The notes under the pieces: generated by a model
What the model was told of the DNA's origin: nothing
Databases searched by the model: none
What the model saw: the letters and a program-made list of their open reading frames with translations, nothing else
Source of the DNA: Palaemon carinicauda
Lineage: Eukaryota; Arthropoda; Malacostraca; Decapoda; Palaemonidae
NCBI RefSeq assembly: GCF_036898095.1
Contig: NC_090765.1
Span: 28,116,749-28,180,748 of the forward strand
Reading direction: 5' to 3'
Length of the DNA: 64,000 nucleotides
Shown here: positions 1 through 11,816 of the stretch, piece after piece
Position numbering within the stretch: position 1 is the first letter of the stretch
Layout of the letters: every line of letters begins with the position of its first letter
Translations under genes and position numbers: made by a program

Positions 1-480
1 AGGCGAAAGTTGGCGCGCATCCGAACGCTGGCGAGCAGGTGAAGAGCGCTGGCAAGCAGGAGATCATGGGCGCCCAAGAGATCGTGGGCGCGTGTGGCGC
101 GCATCAAGATGAGTGCGCGCAGGCGAACGCTGGCGAGCAGGAGATCATGGGCGCGCAAGAGATCGTGGGCGCGTGTGGCGCGCAATTGTGCGCTGGCGAG
201 GAGAAGATCGCTGGCGAGGAAAAGATCGCTGGCATACAGGAGAACGCTGGCGAGCAGGAGAGCGCTGGCGTGCAGGTGAGGGCTGGCACGCAGGTGAGGG
301 CTGGCGAGCAGGAGAGCGCTGGCGCGCAGGTGAGGGCTGGCGAGCAGAAGAGTGCTGGCGAACAGGAGAGCGCTGGTCCGTAGTCTCAGCTGCAGGAGGT
401 CGCTGGGGCGTTGTCTCTGAAAGTGAAGGTCTACGGTGGGAAGACTTCACAGCAGGCGAGCGCGCAGGAGAACGTTGGCG
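1..480 (-). repeat. 18-bp coding minisatellite (arginine/serine-type repeat of a DIRS gag)
   Basis: Imperfect 18-bp units built around gagcaggagaacgctggc run through this stretch. Because 18 is a multiple of three, the array stays open in several frames. On the minus strand it reads as six-residue units of the type RQRSPA; on the plus strand it reads as AGEQES-type units. The same array recurs at 34390-34760 inside the complete DIRS element, so this is part of that element's gag and not a host gene. The window edge cuts it. Confidence 0.8.
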
Positions 481-870
481 CGCAGGGGATACCTGGCGCT
501 TAAGGGACTTACTCACAATGTGAGAAAGCCCCTTTTGCCCCGAAAGGACCGATGCCCGTTGGATAACGGGGTGCGTGGGCGCCCACAGCGCGTCAGCAGC
601 CAGGAACGGAGACGGCAGGTCTGAAGGTCTGGCAGGCGAAGGAGATCGTGAACGATCAGCAGAGAGGTCCAGGGATGCAACTGCAATGGTCGGTGCACGG
701 CGGGGAGGATCCTCTGCGGGGGACTGCGAAGGTGAAGAAAGGCCTCTACAGCCAGATACACTCCGTTTCTTGGATGTAAAATATGACTTCTGCGAATTGA
801 TATCGCAATATGTGGATCCCGTTCGAATGGGCCCAAGTTGAGACTTCAGTACAGTATTATAACCACCCAA
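145..870 (-). pseudogene. DIRS-like gag fragment with RS-type repeats
   Basis: A 241-codon minus-strand frame. Its first 70 or so residues are unique sequence, followed by a block containing SLDLSADRSRSPSPAR and then GQKGLSHIVSK, after which it runs into RQRSPA-type repeats. The same succession (SLDLSADRSRSPAPAR, GQKDLSHNVGK, repeats) is read at 34397-34948 in the DIRS element centred on 33 kb, so homology is clear. The role is presumably that of a structural or RNA-binding gag-like protein; in DIRS elements this first ORF is poorly conserved. The likely upstream and downstream parts of the ORF are missing, and at about 870 the sequence changes abruptly to reverse transcriptase of a different copy, so this is a truncated relic. 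Confidence 0.65.
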
Positions 871-1527
871 GTGAACAATAGAGAAGCGGTCGAGTCTGAA
901 GCACAGGACTTTGAACTGGTACCCGACTCACGTAAGGAAGAAGCAAAGGTACTTCCTGTTAGAAAGATTAATCAATAATTGAAAATACGCGTCCCACAGA
1001 TCAATAGAACATGAAATCGTCCTTCCTTACGGTGGCATAAACCGTGTTTGCTGTCTCCATTCTGAATGGAGTTTGGAGAACAAACTCATTCAGGGGAGAG
1101 AGATCAAGGATTGGTCTCCATCAAACCATTGTTTTCTCTTGTCAAAACCAGGAGACTTGTTTTGGATGACTTCTACCGCATTTTTCTCCATCATGGCCTT
1201 CACTTCGTTCTTGAGGATGAGGGGTTTCGGCAATTCCAGAGGGATCGACTGGAATCTCATCGGAGAGAGAGTGAGAGGAGAGGAAGAGTTGATGAATGGG
1301 AGGCAGTATACATCCCTAAAGGTATTTATCACCCAACTCTCTGCGCCACGTTGCCCAATGGCTTGACAGGTATCCCCCACTCGCGACAGATGGAAAAGGG
1401 AATCGCCGATCTCAATGAATTCTTCCTCCTTCCATATCTCTTCTTCCCTGGCTGTCTTGTCCTGGTTGGGAGCAAGAGGGATAGTCTGATCACCTCTTTT
1501 TCTCGAGGTAAAGGGTCTTGGAGCCAC
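870..1527 (-). pseudogene. DIRS reverse transcriptase, N-terminal fragment
   Basis: The minus-strand frame 1090-1527 carries a stretch corresponding to the start of the RT of the DIRS element at 31.2-31.8 kb: ESWVINTFRDVYCLPFI aligns with DSWTVSVIGQEYRIPFI, and EVKAMMEKNAVEVIQNKSPGF aligns with the segment ending DGSPGF. Between 870 and 1090 nucleotide similarity to 31311-31500 continues (shared words such as ttgaactggta and cttcctg) but the frame is broken. Palm motifs with the catalytic aspartates are not seen, so it cannot be functional. It lies next to gag relics at higher coordinates, as expected for a minus-strand DIRS. Confidence 0.7.
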
Positions 1528-1539
1528 AGATCTTGATTG

Positions 1540-3720
1540 GGTCTTTCATGTCTTCTTCGGGAATGTTCTACCGAGCTGAGAAGCAGCTTGTTGAGCCATT
1601 CATCTGGGAGGACCTGGGCCCTTAAAGGTCACTGCCCTATGAATGTGCGAGTCATGACTAATTCCTCCATTCTTGATGGTCTTCTAGATTTCTTCCGCAC
1701 GGAAGAGAATCGACGTGTCCAGGATAGGTATTTTCCTAAGGGGGGAGAGCAGCTTCATATCCCACCTGGCTGAGGAAGCATTAAACCACTAAATCTCTTC
1801 TCTTCAACACCCAGTTTACCTAATGGTTGGCAACTGATGAGCTAAGAAAGTCAGTCCCTTAGCTCCCAAGAGCACGAAGTTCCGTGAATTTCTTATTCAT
1901 AACGGGAATCAACACAAATCCTTCAATGAAGCAAGAAGGACAAGGCTGCATCGATTCAATGGCTGCTTATTCAGCGGCAGAGAAGGAAGTGCCCTCATAC
2001 AACAGTCTGTCCACCATTGTACCTGTCATCAATGCTGAGGTGTGGGATCTATTGAAAGAGGTGACATAAAATTTCCACTGACAAGAGGGGTGGAGGCAAG
2101 ATCTTGGTAGATCTACCTGAACACAGTGAATTCTTATGTCTAGTGACCTGCGAATTCATGCTAACAAGTGCATACCACATAATGATCAACCATATTAGCT
2201 CAAAGGTAGGTCTGGAGGCTTGAGGAGCACTTAAACACCGATCCATCTGTGTCATCACTGCCTTCCCGAGTTAGTTTATCTCCCTGATGAATGTGAGAAT
2301 GCTAGGGAATGTTGACTCCAATTCTGGGTTCTCCATTTCTGGTTGGAGGGGTCCTGCATCAGGAGAGGAAGAACTTTCCCTTGCCCATTGTTCCTCTCCT
2401 CTATCCCCAAGGAGTGGGATCAACAGCGGTAGAAGTAAATCCCTCTCTCCCACTAGAGTATTGTTAAACATTCTACATCATGAACTGAAACTGGTCTATA
2501 CACTGCAGAAGCAGAAGAGACTCTGGAATTCCAAAAGGTCTCTGCAGCCTCCCTGCTCTTCTCTCTCTTGCCCCTGAGATCAAAGAGACACTAGGTGTCC
2601 TGATTTCAGAGGAGCCCGAGGGGAAATGCAATAGCGACTGATCAGATCGCTCAGAGTGCTTGCCCTTGGAGAGGCTCTGACAAGAGCTTCCTCTCCTTGA
2701 GGAAGACTCCCTTTGCTATGGAGAGCATTAAGAGTTCATCTTGGTTGTTGCCTGTCTTTTCTCATCTTGCCTACTTAAGGGAGATTCCTTCCTGGAAGTG
2801 TTATCTATGTCTTGAGTTGTCTTCCAAGACTGATCGATCTCATCCTTGAGACAAATCTCTTGAACAACAGCAACCTAAGGTCAAAGGGAGAGTTATAGCG
2901 CTGGGCTTCAGTTCCAGTTTTCAGCACTCGTAGGAGACGTGATGTAGCTGCCCTGGAATCTCGATCTCCAATAGTCTTGTGCCTTTAGTCAGGTTTGTTT
3001 CTCTCTGGGGGCAAGAATCCCTGGAGTTGTCACTTACAGTTGGAGAGCAATCCAAGCAGAGCTGTTTCCGCTTAGGAGAAGGAGAACAAAAGCGAGCAAA
3101 AAGACGGCAAGATTCCTTGGGTTAATTGTCCCTAAGTTCATCAGATGACGAGAGCGAATGCTTGTCTAAGGAGTATGATAAGTACCGGAAAATGTACTCT
3201 TTGGAGAACCTGAATGACATTTGCTAACAGTGTGAGAGGGTTTCTCACTGCATGGAGGAGATTGTAATTGTTTACGGGTTTGGGGTGATGTTGCGCATAG
3301 TGATCGTGGTTGGGGAGACCTTGCTCATGCTGGTGACCTTGCGTGTGTCTTTGTCAGCATTAAAAGACTTTGCCTTCTTTGAACCTCTTATTCTGTGAGC
3401 TTTTGGAGAAAGCTCGTGAAGAAGGAGGCAAGTACGAAGCCCGTGTCCCAGCCTCCCAGACGATGAAGTAGATATTCCTGCACATGGGGGACTGGTGATG
3501 TGAATTCTCCTTAGTCTTGGTTATTGATCATGGAAGCGCTCATGAGCGATTCGATCGTTCGTTCACTGGGGATCTCTGACACTTCAGTGCTCATGCTGGT
3601 TGAACGTCATCCTTATCCTTATGTGTCTCCTTTGATCAAGGGGTAGGTTGCTCCGCAGACAAATGCATCTCCTACGATCAGCCTTCTTAATACATGCGAG
3701 TGAGGAAGGGATACGTAAAT
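1540..3720 (-). pseudogene. Decayed DIRS gag region
   Basis: No long frame survives, but the position directly upstream (on the minus strand) of the RT fragment and short peptide matches place it as gag of the same relic. The segment about 2049-2471 corresponds to the gag piece that in better copies contains the EHAFWQVL, LMRQLN and GKDTVLDQ words (32.6-32.8 kb). The 3280-3620 part contains degraded copies of the ctcatgctggtgac type of short repeat, similar to the RS-repeat region. The far end, near 3720, grades into AT-rich DNA without a clear terminus. Confidence 0.5.
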
Positions 3721-4196
3721 CGTCCATTATCTTTTATTTTTCTATCCCATTGAGGCAGAAGATGGAATAAATATAATTACCAGATTAGTGCACTGCAGAT
3801 ATAGCATAAGGTGTAAGAGACCACACGAGTTGCATCATACTTCAAGAAAACACAAAGGCTACGTTGTCGTCTGTACAAAAACACAGATGACTTACATTAC
3901 AATTAAGCTGTACTGTAGTGATATTACAGTACATATATTACAGTAGTATTAGACTACAGTACGAGCAGGTGTTAGATTACAGCATTACTAGACGGGAACA
4001 ACATACGATTATAAACTGTGGTAGAAACCGAATTAAAACTATATTAGGCAATATTTACTGCGTTAATCATCAGCTTGGGCACCTGCTCGTGGCAGGGGTC
4101 AGTGACTTTCTAGGTTAGGAGGTACCCCCATATTCACAAAAATTTGCTTATTGTACCCGTGTCTGTAACATAACTATCGCGAAAAAACGAGGCTTG

Positions 4197-4287
<91 letters not shown>

Positions 4288-5012
4288 CTCCCGTTTTATA
4301 GTATATATTTTTCAACATTCCATCTAAGTTTGTACTATACTATAATAAAACCGAATGGTAACATAATCTTTGATAGCTGGTTAATCAAACAATTGCTATG
4401 CAAATAAGAGTAAAATTAACATTCAAAACAATCAGTGAAATTATATTCACAATTGTATCTTGTTTCTATACAGAATAAAAGCCAATACAAATTCTAGTGT
4501 ATTACCCTTAGGAGTTAGATACATGATCATCACAGCAAACCTTTAATATACGTTTTATAAATCAGGAGCTGTTTATAATTATTTTTACTAAGGGAATATG
4601 TAATGTCATTCAGTCTAAATGGATAAAACTGCAGAATTACCTTGATTCAGGGAATTTAACCAGACGTCTTTAATACTCAAATGTAAACAATTGGTCCGAT
4701 TTCCTTCCAACGGAGTTAAATGACAAATTTTGTGAAAATATTCTCATAAACGGAAAATTATCAAATAATATTACATATAAAATTATCATAAAATCATCCA
4801 TAAATTAAATAATTAACACTTGTATATCATTTGATACTTTATGTCCATAGACCATTAATTCTCGTCTTAGTAATGCCATAGAATGATCGAACGAAAACAC
4901 CGAAGTTGTTATGAATCATTAGTAAGAAAGGGAAAGAAAAAGGAGCTTTCCAGTTGGAAAAACACCGAGGGCAGACAAGTAGAAAACACAATATAGGAGG
5001 TAATGTTGGCAA
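3721..5012. other. AT-rich stretch, no gene seen; contains TA microsatellite
   Basis: Apart from the TA tract, I see only short random frames and no motif. Nothing here can be supported as coding. Confidence 0.6.
4200..4287. repeat. (TA)n microsatellite
   Basis: About 43 uninterrupted TA dinucleotides. The YI-rich frame across it is a by-product of the repeat. Confidence 0.97.
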
Positions 5013-5590
5013 TTGGAAGTAGGTAAGGACGGGAACAAATTATTCAAAAATATTGGTATACTAAAGGGGGGATATGAAGACTATTATATGAAAAGGGGAA
5101 AATGTCAAAAGATGGAAGTAGGTAAGGACGGGAACAAATTATTCAAAAATATTGATATACTAAAGGGGGATATGAAGACTATTATATGAAAAGGGGAAAA
5201 TGTCAAAAGATGGAAGTAGGTAAGGACGGGAACAAATTATTCAAAAATATTGGTATACTAAAAGGGGGATATGAAGACTATTATATGAAAAGGGGAAAAT
5301 GTCAAAAGATGGAAGTAGGTAAGGACGGGAACAAATTATTCAAAAATATTGATATACTAAAGGGGGGATATGAAGACTATTATATGAAAAGGGGAAAATG
5401 TCAAAAGATGGAAGTAGGTAAGGACGGGAACAAATTATTCAAAAATATTGATATACTAAAGGGGGGATATGAAGACTATTATATGAAAAGGGGAAAATGT
5501 CAAAAGATGGAAGTAGGTAAGGACGGGAACAAATTATTCAAAAATAGTGATATACTAAAGGGGGGATATGAAGACTATAAGAAAAGGGGA
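5013..5590 (+). repeat. 99-bp tandem repeat, about 5.8 units, open in one frame
   Basis: Units begin near 5013, 5113, 5211, 5310, 5409 and 5508 with the word ggaagtaggtaaggacggg. The period is 99 bp, one unit having lost a G, and units differ by only one to three bases. Because 99 is divisible by three, a frame (5186-5647) of 33-residue units stays open, with the core GKDGNKLFKNIDILKGGYED. I infer the unit is an amplified piece of the non-LTR reverse-transcriptase ORF whose remains follow directly, because the K-L-F-K-N-I-type segment sits where such ORFs have a linker before the RT. Its near identity shows recent expansion or homogenisation. Confidence 0.9.
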
Positions 5591-6519
5591 AGAAACAGAA
5601 GCACATATAGATATATTCTGAGGGAAGATATTTACAAATTGAACTAATATAAAATGAGAGGGGTATGGAATAATGAAGAAAGACTAAAATATAAAGAATC
5701 AAATGAAATAGAAGAACAACGTGCACTAGGGTAGTTTCCCAAGAGAAAAGAGAGCACATGGGTATGAGAACAATAAAAAACGAAAAATAACACCAATGGA
5801 ACACTCAAAATAACGGACAAAAAAGGTAAAAAGGATTCCAAGAAAAATTAAAAATAATAATGCAACAGGATCGGATGGATTAAAAATCTGAACTAAATAA
5901 AATGTTAATAAAAGAAAGAATATTTTTTTAATAAATAATTACTAAAGAGCATGAAAAAAATGTTAAATGTCAAAAAATAAAAATGACAAAAAAGTAAAGA
6001 TGCTTACAGTTGAAGAAAGACCAACAGCCTTTCAAATATATCATAAAAAATATTTTTGGCCGCTTTGATGGACGAATCAAAAGTCTGCTTAAAGAAAAAT
6101 ATAAAAAAATGAAGAAAACACAAGGGGAAAGAGTAGATGAAATATCTATTTTACAATCATATGCTGATGAAATTTCAACAGAAATAAAATACTGAATAGT
6201 AATTTTATTAAGACTATAAAAAGACATGATTCAGATGAAAAAAAATAATAGAAATAATGAAAGAATATAGAATACACCTAAATGCAACAGATACAATAGA
6301 CGAAATCTACGACAAGGGCAAAGTGAAAATCATGGTGGGATATGAACTAGAAAAGGATTTTGACGTAGCGAGCGGGATAAAGCATTAATGTGCATGGTCA
6401 ACCACTTTATTTAAAATAAACACACACTGAACAATTAGCGAATCAGGAAGAAAATTAAGAGGGTTTGAAAATAAAAGAGAGATTTTGGAACTATTCTTTA
6501 TAGACGATGGTCTGATAAT

Positions 6520-6520
<1 letters not shown>

Positions 6521-6561
<41 letters not shown>
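6521..6561. repeat. Poly(A) tract at the head of the 85-bp array
   Basis: About 40 consecutive A residues directly after the FFIDDGLIIAK coding remnant and directly before the minisatellite. It may be an expansion of the A-rich part of the repeat unit. Confidence 0.9.
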
Positions 6562-6566
<5 letters not shown>

Positions 6567-8212
6567 TATAAGTGAAAAGAAATATAAAAATGTTATATAA
6601 TAGAAGTATGTAAGACTGAGTTGGAAATAAAAATCATATACTAAAAAAAATATAAGTGAAAAGAAATATAAAATTGTTATATAATAGAAGTATGTAAGAC
6701 TGAGTTGGAAATAAAAATCATATACTAAAAAAAATATAAGTGAAAAGAAATATAAAATTGTTATATAATAGAAGTATGTAAGACTGAGTTGGAAATAAAA
6801 AAAAATCATATACTAAAAAAAATATAAGTGAAAAGAAATATAAAAATGTTATATAATAGAAGTATGTAAGACTGAGTTGGAAATAAAAAAAAATCATATA
6901 CTAAAAAAAATATAAGTGAAAAGAAATATAAAAATGTTATATAATAGAAGTATGTAAGACTGAGTTGGAAATAAAAAAAAATCATATACTAAAAAAAAAT
7001 ATAAGTGAAAAGAAATATAAAAATGTTATATAATAGAAGTATGTAAGACTGAGTTGGAAATAAAAAAAAATCATATACTAAAAAAATATAAGTGAAAAGA
7101 AATATAAAAATGTTATTTAATAGAAGTATGTAAGACTGAGTTGGAAATAAAAATCATATACTAAAAAAAAATATAAGTGAAAAGAAATATAAAAATGTTA
7201 TATAATAGAAGTATGTAAGACTGAGTTGGAAGTAAAAAAAAATCATATACTAAAATAAAAATAAGTGAAAAGAAATATAAAAATGTTATATAATAGAAGT
7301 ATGTAAGGACTGAGTTGGAAATAAAAAAAAAATCATATACTAAAAAAATATAAGTGAAAAGAAATATAAAAATGTTATTTAATAGAAGTATGTAAGACTG
7401 AGTTGGAAATAAAAATCATATACTAAAAAAATATAAGTGAAAAGAAATATAAAAATGTTATATAATAGAAGTATGTAAGACTGAGTTGGAAATAAAAAAA
7501 TCATATAATAAAAAAAATATAAGTGAAAAGAAATATAAAAATGTTATATAATAGAAGTATGTAAGACTGAGTTGGAAATAAAAAAATCATATAATAAAAA
7601 AAATATAAGTGAAAAGAAATATAAAAATGTTATATAATAGAAGTATGTAAGACTGAGTTGGAAATAAAAATCATATACTAAAAAAAATATAAGTGAAAAG
7701 AAATATAAAAATATTATATAATAGAAGTATGTAAGACTGAGTTGGAAATAAAAAAAATTCATATACTGAAAAAAAATATAAGTGAAAAGAAATATAAAAA
7801 TGTTATATTATAGAAGTATGTAAGACTGAGTTGGAAATAAAAAAAAAATCATATACTAAAAAAAATATAAGTGAAAAGAAATATAAAAATGTTATATAAT
7901 AGAAGTATGTAAGACTGAGTTGGAAATAAAAAAAAATCATATAATAAAAAAAATATAAGTGAAAAGAAATATAAAAATGTTATATTATAGAAGTATGTAA
8001 GACTGAGTTGGAAATAAAAATCATATACTAAAAAAAATATAAGTGAAAAGAAATATAAAAATGTTATATAATAGAAGTATGTAAGACTGATTTGGAAATA
8101 AAAAAAATTCATATACTGAAAAAAAATATAATTGAAAAGAAATATAAAAATGTTATATAATAGAAGTATGTAAGGACCGAGTTGGAAATAAAAAAAAATC
8201 ATATACTGATAC
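6562..8212. repeat. About 85-bp AT-rich minisatellite, roughly 19 units
   Basis: Each unit contains aatataagtgaaaagaaa, then ttatataatagaagtatg, then taagactgagttggaaataa, followed by a variable A-run and catatacta. Units vary between about 80 and 90 bp, mainly through A-run length. The minus-strand frames across it (rich in Y and F, e.g. 6498-6809, 7544-7762, 7849-8214) are only repeat shadows. It is flanked on both sides by reverse-transcriptase remnants, so the unit was probably amplified from within that ORF. Confidence 0.93.
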
Positions 8213-8379
8213 ATATGAAAGAAAACCCAAAAGAAATCGAGGGTATAAAAGTAACAGTAACATAAAATACTTTATGTCGAGTAAAGATAAGAGGAAAAAT
8301 AGAAAAGCGTTTAAGAAACCAAGAACAAAATGATGGAAAAAAAAAAGCTGAACAGTTCGGTAATTTAAATTTATAATAG

Positions 8380-8515
8380 GCGATATTTATTTTGATGATG
8401 TTACTCTTCTTGAATATTTGATTTTTCCTATTTTTCCTAACCTCACTGGGCCATTTTCCCTGTTGGAGCCCCTAAGCATCCTGCTTTCCCAACTAGGGTT
8501 GTAGCTTAGCAAGTC

Positions 8516-8611
<96 letters not shown>
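8380..8611 (+). mobile_element. Non-LTR retroposon 3' end with (TAA)n tail, copy 1
   Basis: The segment 8440-8515 carries the signature words cctcactgggcc, ccctgttggagcccc, cccaactagggttgtagctt, then about 31 AAT/TAA triplets (8517-8611). The same signature occurs at 9010-9112, at 47107-47220 (inverted) and at 61090-61205. It is therefore the 3' untranslated end of a high-copy non-LTR element that terminates in TAA repeats. This copy is strongly 5'-truncated and keeps no coding sequence. Confidence 0.8.
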
Positions 8612-9112
8612 TTTGAATTACTGGGATTTTTTTCATGGCTAAGGTATTAGTATCACTGTTGCATGCTTCTATGCCTTTGGAAATAGAAATTAATTCTAAT
8701 AGCCAGGCCTTCTCCATCACGAGGCTCAATACTACGCAGTACTCTAGAAGTTTTATTCCAGCTGTGACCAAGTTGTGGAATGATCTTCCTAATCGGGTGG
8801 TTGAATCAGCAGAACTTCAAAAGTTCAAAGTTGGAGCAAATGCTTTTTTTTTTGTTGACCAGGCGGACATGAGTCTTTTTTATAGTCTATTTATGATATA
8901 TTTGTTTTTGATGATGTTAATAGTTTATATATGACATGTCTGTTTTGACGTTGTTACTTATTTTAGAATGATTTATTGTTAATTCGTTCTCTTCATTTAT
9001 TTATTTCCTTTCCTCACTGGGCTATTTTTCCCTGTTGGAGCCCTTGGGCTTATAGCATCTTGCTTTTCCAACTAGGGTTGTAGCTTGGATAGTAATAATA
9101 ATAATAATAATG
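8612..9112 (+). mobile_element. Non-LTR retroposon 3' end with RT C-terminus, copy 2
   Basis: This copy retains the end of the ORF (8635-8934, 99 codons open), then the conserved 3' UTR words (tcactgggctatttttccctg, gcttatagcatcttgc, aactagggttgtagctt) and a short TAA tail at 9094-9112. The peptide contains NSNSQAFSITRLN, then SRSFIPAVTKLWNDLP and ELQKFKVGANAF. This is the C-terminal motif usual in Jockey/CR1-type reverse transcriptases (N-T-x-x-x-x-R-S-F-x-P...W-N-x-L-P...F-K). The RT core is absent, so it is a 5'-truncated insertion. The ATG at 8635 is incidental. Confidence 0.8.
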
Positions 9113-9297
9113 GATATTTTCCCAAAGGGAATAGATTTCTTTTCATGGATTGAAAGTCAACATCCATCAGTAGTACTCTTTGTGTTTTCAATACCGAACG
9201 GGGAAAAAATGGAGATTGTTTAATGTTAGCGTATCGTGAAGTGGCAGGCCACAATGCATTAATACCACTCAGGCGTATATAAGCACCATTATTTTTT

Positions 9298-10690
9298 CTA
9301 AATTTCAGCAACTCCTGCTTTGGAGTATTTTATAATATATACAGCACATATTTCCCAACCTTTTAATGCCTCTTACCTAAATCTAGCTGAAATCATCTTC
9401 AAATATGGTTTCAATACATTAATTTCTATGGCTTTAAAAGCGAGTTTTTTCTAAATTTCTGCAACTCCTGCTTTGGAGTATTTTATAATATTATATACAG
9501 CACATATTTCCCAGCCCTTTAATGCCTCTTATCTAAATCTAGCTGGAATCTTCTTCAAATATGGTTTCAATACACTAATTTCTATGGCTTTAAAAGCGAG
9601 TTTTTTTCTAAATTTCAGCAACTCCTGCTTTGGAGTATTTTATATTATATACAGCACATATTTCCCAGTCTTTTAATGCCTCTTACCTAAATCTAGCTGG
9701 AATCTTCTTCAAATATGGTTTCAATACACTAATTTCTATGGCTTTAAAAGCGAGTTTTTTTCTAAATTTCAGCAACTCCTGCTTTGGAGTATTTTATATT
9801 ATATACAGCACATATTTCCCAGTCTTTTAATGCCTCTTACCTAAATCTAGCTGGAATCTTCTTCAAATATGGTTTCAATACACTAATTTCTATGGCTTTA
9901 AAAGCGAGTTTTTTTCTAAATTTCAGCAACTCCTGCTTTGGAGTATTTTATATTATATACAGCACATATTTCCCAGTCTTTTAATGCCTCTTACCTAAAT
10001 CTAGCTGGAATCTTCTTCAAATATGGTTTCAATACACTAATTTCTATGGCTTTAAAAGCGAGTTTTTTTCTAAATTTCAGCAACTCCTGCTTTGGAGTAT
10101 TTTATATTATATACAGCACATATTTCCCAGTCTTTTAATGCCTCTTACCTAAATCTAGCTGGAATCTTCTTCAAATATGGTTTCAATACACTAATTTCTA
10201 TGGCTTTAAAAGCGAGTTTTTTTCTAAATTTCAGCAACTCCTGCTTTGGAGTATTTTATATTATATACAGCACATATTTCCCAGTCTTTTAATGCCTCTT
10301 ACCTAAATCTAGCTGGAATCTTCTTCAAATATGGTTTCAATACACTAATTTCTATGGCTTTAAAAGCGAGTTTTTTTCTAAATTTCAGCAACTCCTGCTT
10401 TGGAGTATTTTATATTATATACAGCACATATTTCCCAGTCTTTTAATGCCTCTTACCTAAATCTAGCTGGAATCTTCTTCAAATATGGTTTCAATACACT
10501 AATTTCTATGGCTTTAAAAGCGAGTTTTTTTCTAAATTTCAGCAACTCCTGCTTTGGAGTATTTTATATTATATACAGCACATATTTCCCAGCCTTTTAA
10601 TGCCTCTTATCTAAATCTAGCTGAAATCTTCTTCAAATATGGTTTCAATAAACTAATTTCTATGGCTATAAAAACGAGCTCTTTTTTTTT
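9298..10690 (+). repeat. 154-bp satellite array, nine units
   Basis: Units of 154 bp begin with ctaaatttcagcaactcctg and end with ggctttaaaagcgagttttt. The inner units from about 9608 to 10530 appear identical to each other by eye. The first two units and the last differ at several positions and by small indels, the usual pattern of array edges decaying while the interior is homogenised. Repeating 66-codon frames starting at 9630, 9784, 9938 and so on are shadows, since 154 is not a multiple of three and each is closed by the next unit. Confidence 0.96.
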
Positions 10691-11816
10691 ATTATTATAC
10701 TTCGTAACATTAAAGAGCTTGTACCCAAATTTATAAATCTTAAGTTTCTAATTTTCATACAATTCTCATTTTAACTGTGGGAAATCATTTAAGCACCGCC
10801 CACTTCGCAACTAATGACATAAATTATCAAAATTTCGTAATATATGAAAGTTTGCAAGAATAATAAAATTACCATAACTGACGATGGAAATTGACGAAGG
10901 TTTCAAGCAAATTTGCCATTCACCCTCAGGTAAAATCTGTTTAATATAGCATAAGTAAAATAATAAAGGACTCACTACTTTCACCCACCAGTTTGCACAA
11001 AATCAAGAGAACACAAGATTGCGATATAATATGCAAAGAAATAGAAACAAAAATACAAAATAGTTGATATTATAATCTTAGAAGTAAAAGAATATTATTT
11101 TAATGATTGTAGTAATTTTTTAATTGTAATGTTATTTCAATAACATCTTGTTTCAAAGTTTAATTAAAGGTAATTGGCAACACAAGAGCATGGTGCTGTA
11201 TGTGCACCCACATAAACCTTTCTACAAATCTACGTTCCATTAATAATAAGTTCTATGCTATATTTATGTTAAGGTACACAATATAAAAGTAAACAATTGA
11301 AGTTTGAATACCAGCATAAATCAGATTGAAATTAATGTTTTACGCTTATAAACATCGGTATTATCTTAACAGCGGTCAGCTAGGAAAACAATAAAAAAAT
11401 GCAAATGAAAATTTCAAAGGTTTAAGAAACTTCCATTTAAATCTCATAAAAAATTGAAACTACCAAAATATTTACTTTGAACTAACTAGTTAAGAATTCT
11501 TTCCCTTTGCCTTGTCCAAGGTTGGTTTCTGGGAAGGACGAAATGACCAAGCAGGCAGTCGAAGACTCACTGACAGTCTCACGATATAAAGAATCCCATT
11601 TCAATTTTCAGTGGTATGGCGTGTCCAATCCGGACTTTTATGATAAGAATAAAAGCTAGATTTTTTTTTTCATCTTTCTCTATCGTTCATTTAAGAGTAG
11701 TCCTGGTTTTTATGGTTTTGGTGATAAAATTGTAACTTCTTTAGGCGATCCAATCTATAAAATCTATCTCCTTTGGACGGACTCAAGTTAAGATCCATCT
11801 TGGCATCTTTTCTCTA
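10691..11816. other. AT-rich stretch, nothing recognised
   Basis: No frame above 60 codons and no motif or repeat structure that I can support. Confidence 0.6.

Larger units (their letters stand above)
5640..8345 (+). pseudogene. Decayed non-LTR reverse transcriptase, split by a minisatellite
   Basis: Several short peptide blocks in the right order identify a degenerate reverse transcriptase. Near 5855-5885 a KNNNATGSDGLK-like block matches the early RT motif normally written K-A-P-G-P-D-G. At 6010-6195 there is a lysine-rich 61-codon frame. Near 6345-6415 the words FDVASGIKH and then W-S-T-T-L-F resemble the RT motif that precedes the catalytic loop. At about 6489-6518 FFIDDGLIIAK is the catalytic Y/F-x-D-D box. 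An A-tract and about 1.65 kb of 85-bp repeats follow. Beyond them, near 8200-8300, YERKPK and an I-K-Y-F block look like the downstream thumb region. Stops and frameshifts make it dead. The clade is uncertain. Confidence 0.6.

Noticed and set aside
39..383. Plus-strand AGEQES-repeat protein
   Set aside because: It is the opposite-strand reading of the 18-bp repeat; flanking conserved sequence supports the minus-strand RS-type frame.
6498..8214. Y/F/L-rich minus-strand proteins that look like membrane proteins
   Set aside because: They are translations of the AT-rich 85-bp minisatellite and change frame with A-run length.
9473..10736. Eight nearly identical 66-codon ORFs as a gene family
   Set aside because: They are the same frame of the 154-bp satellite repeated; no start context, and each is closed by the repeat itself.
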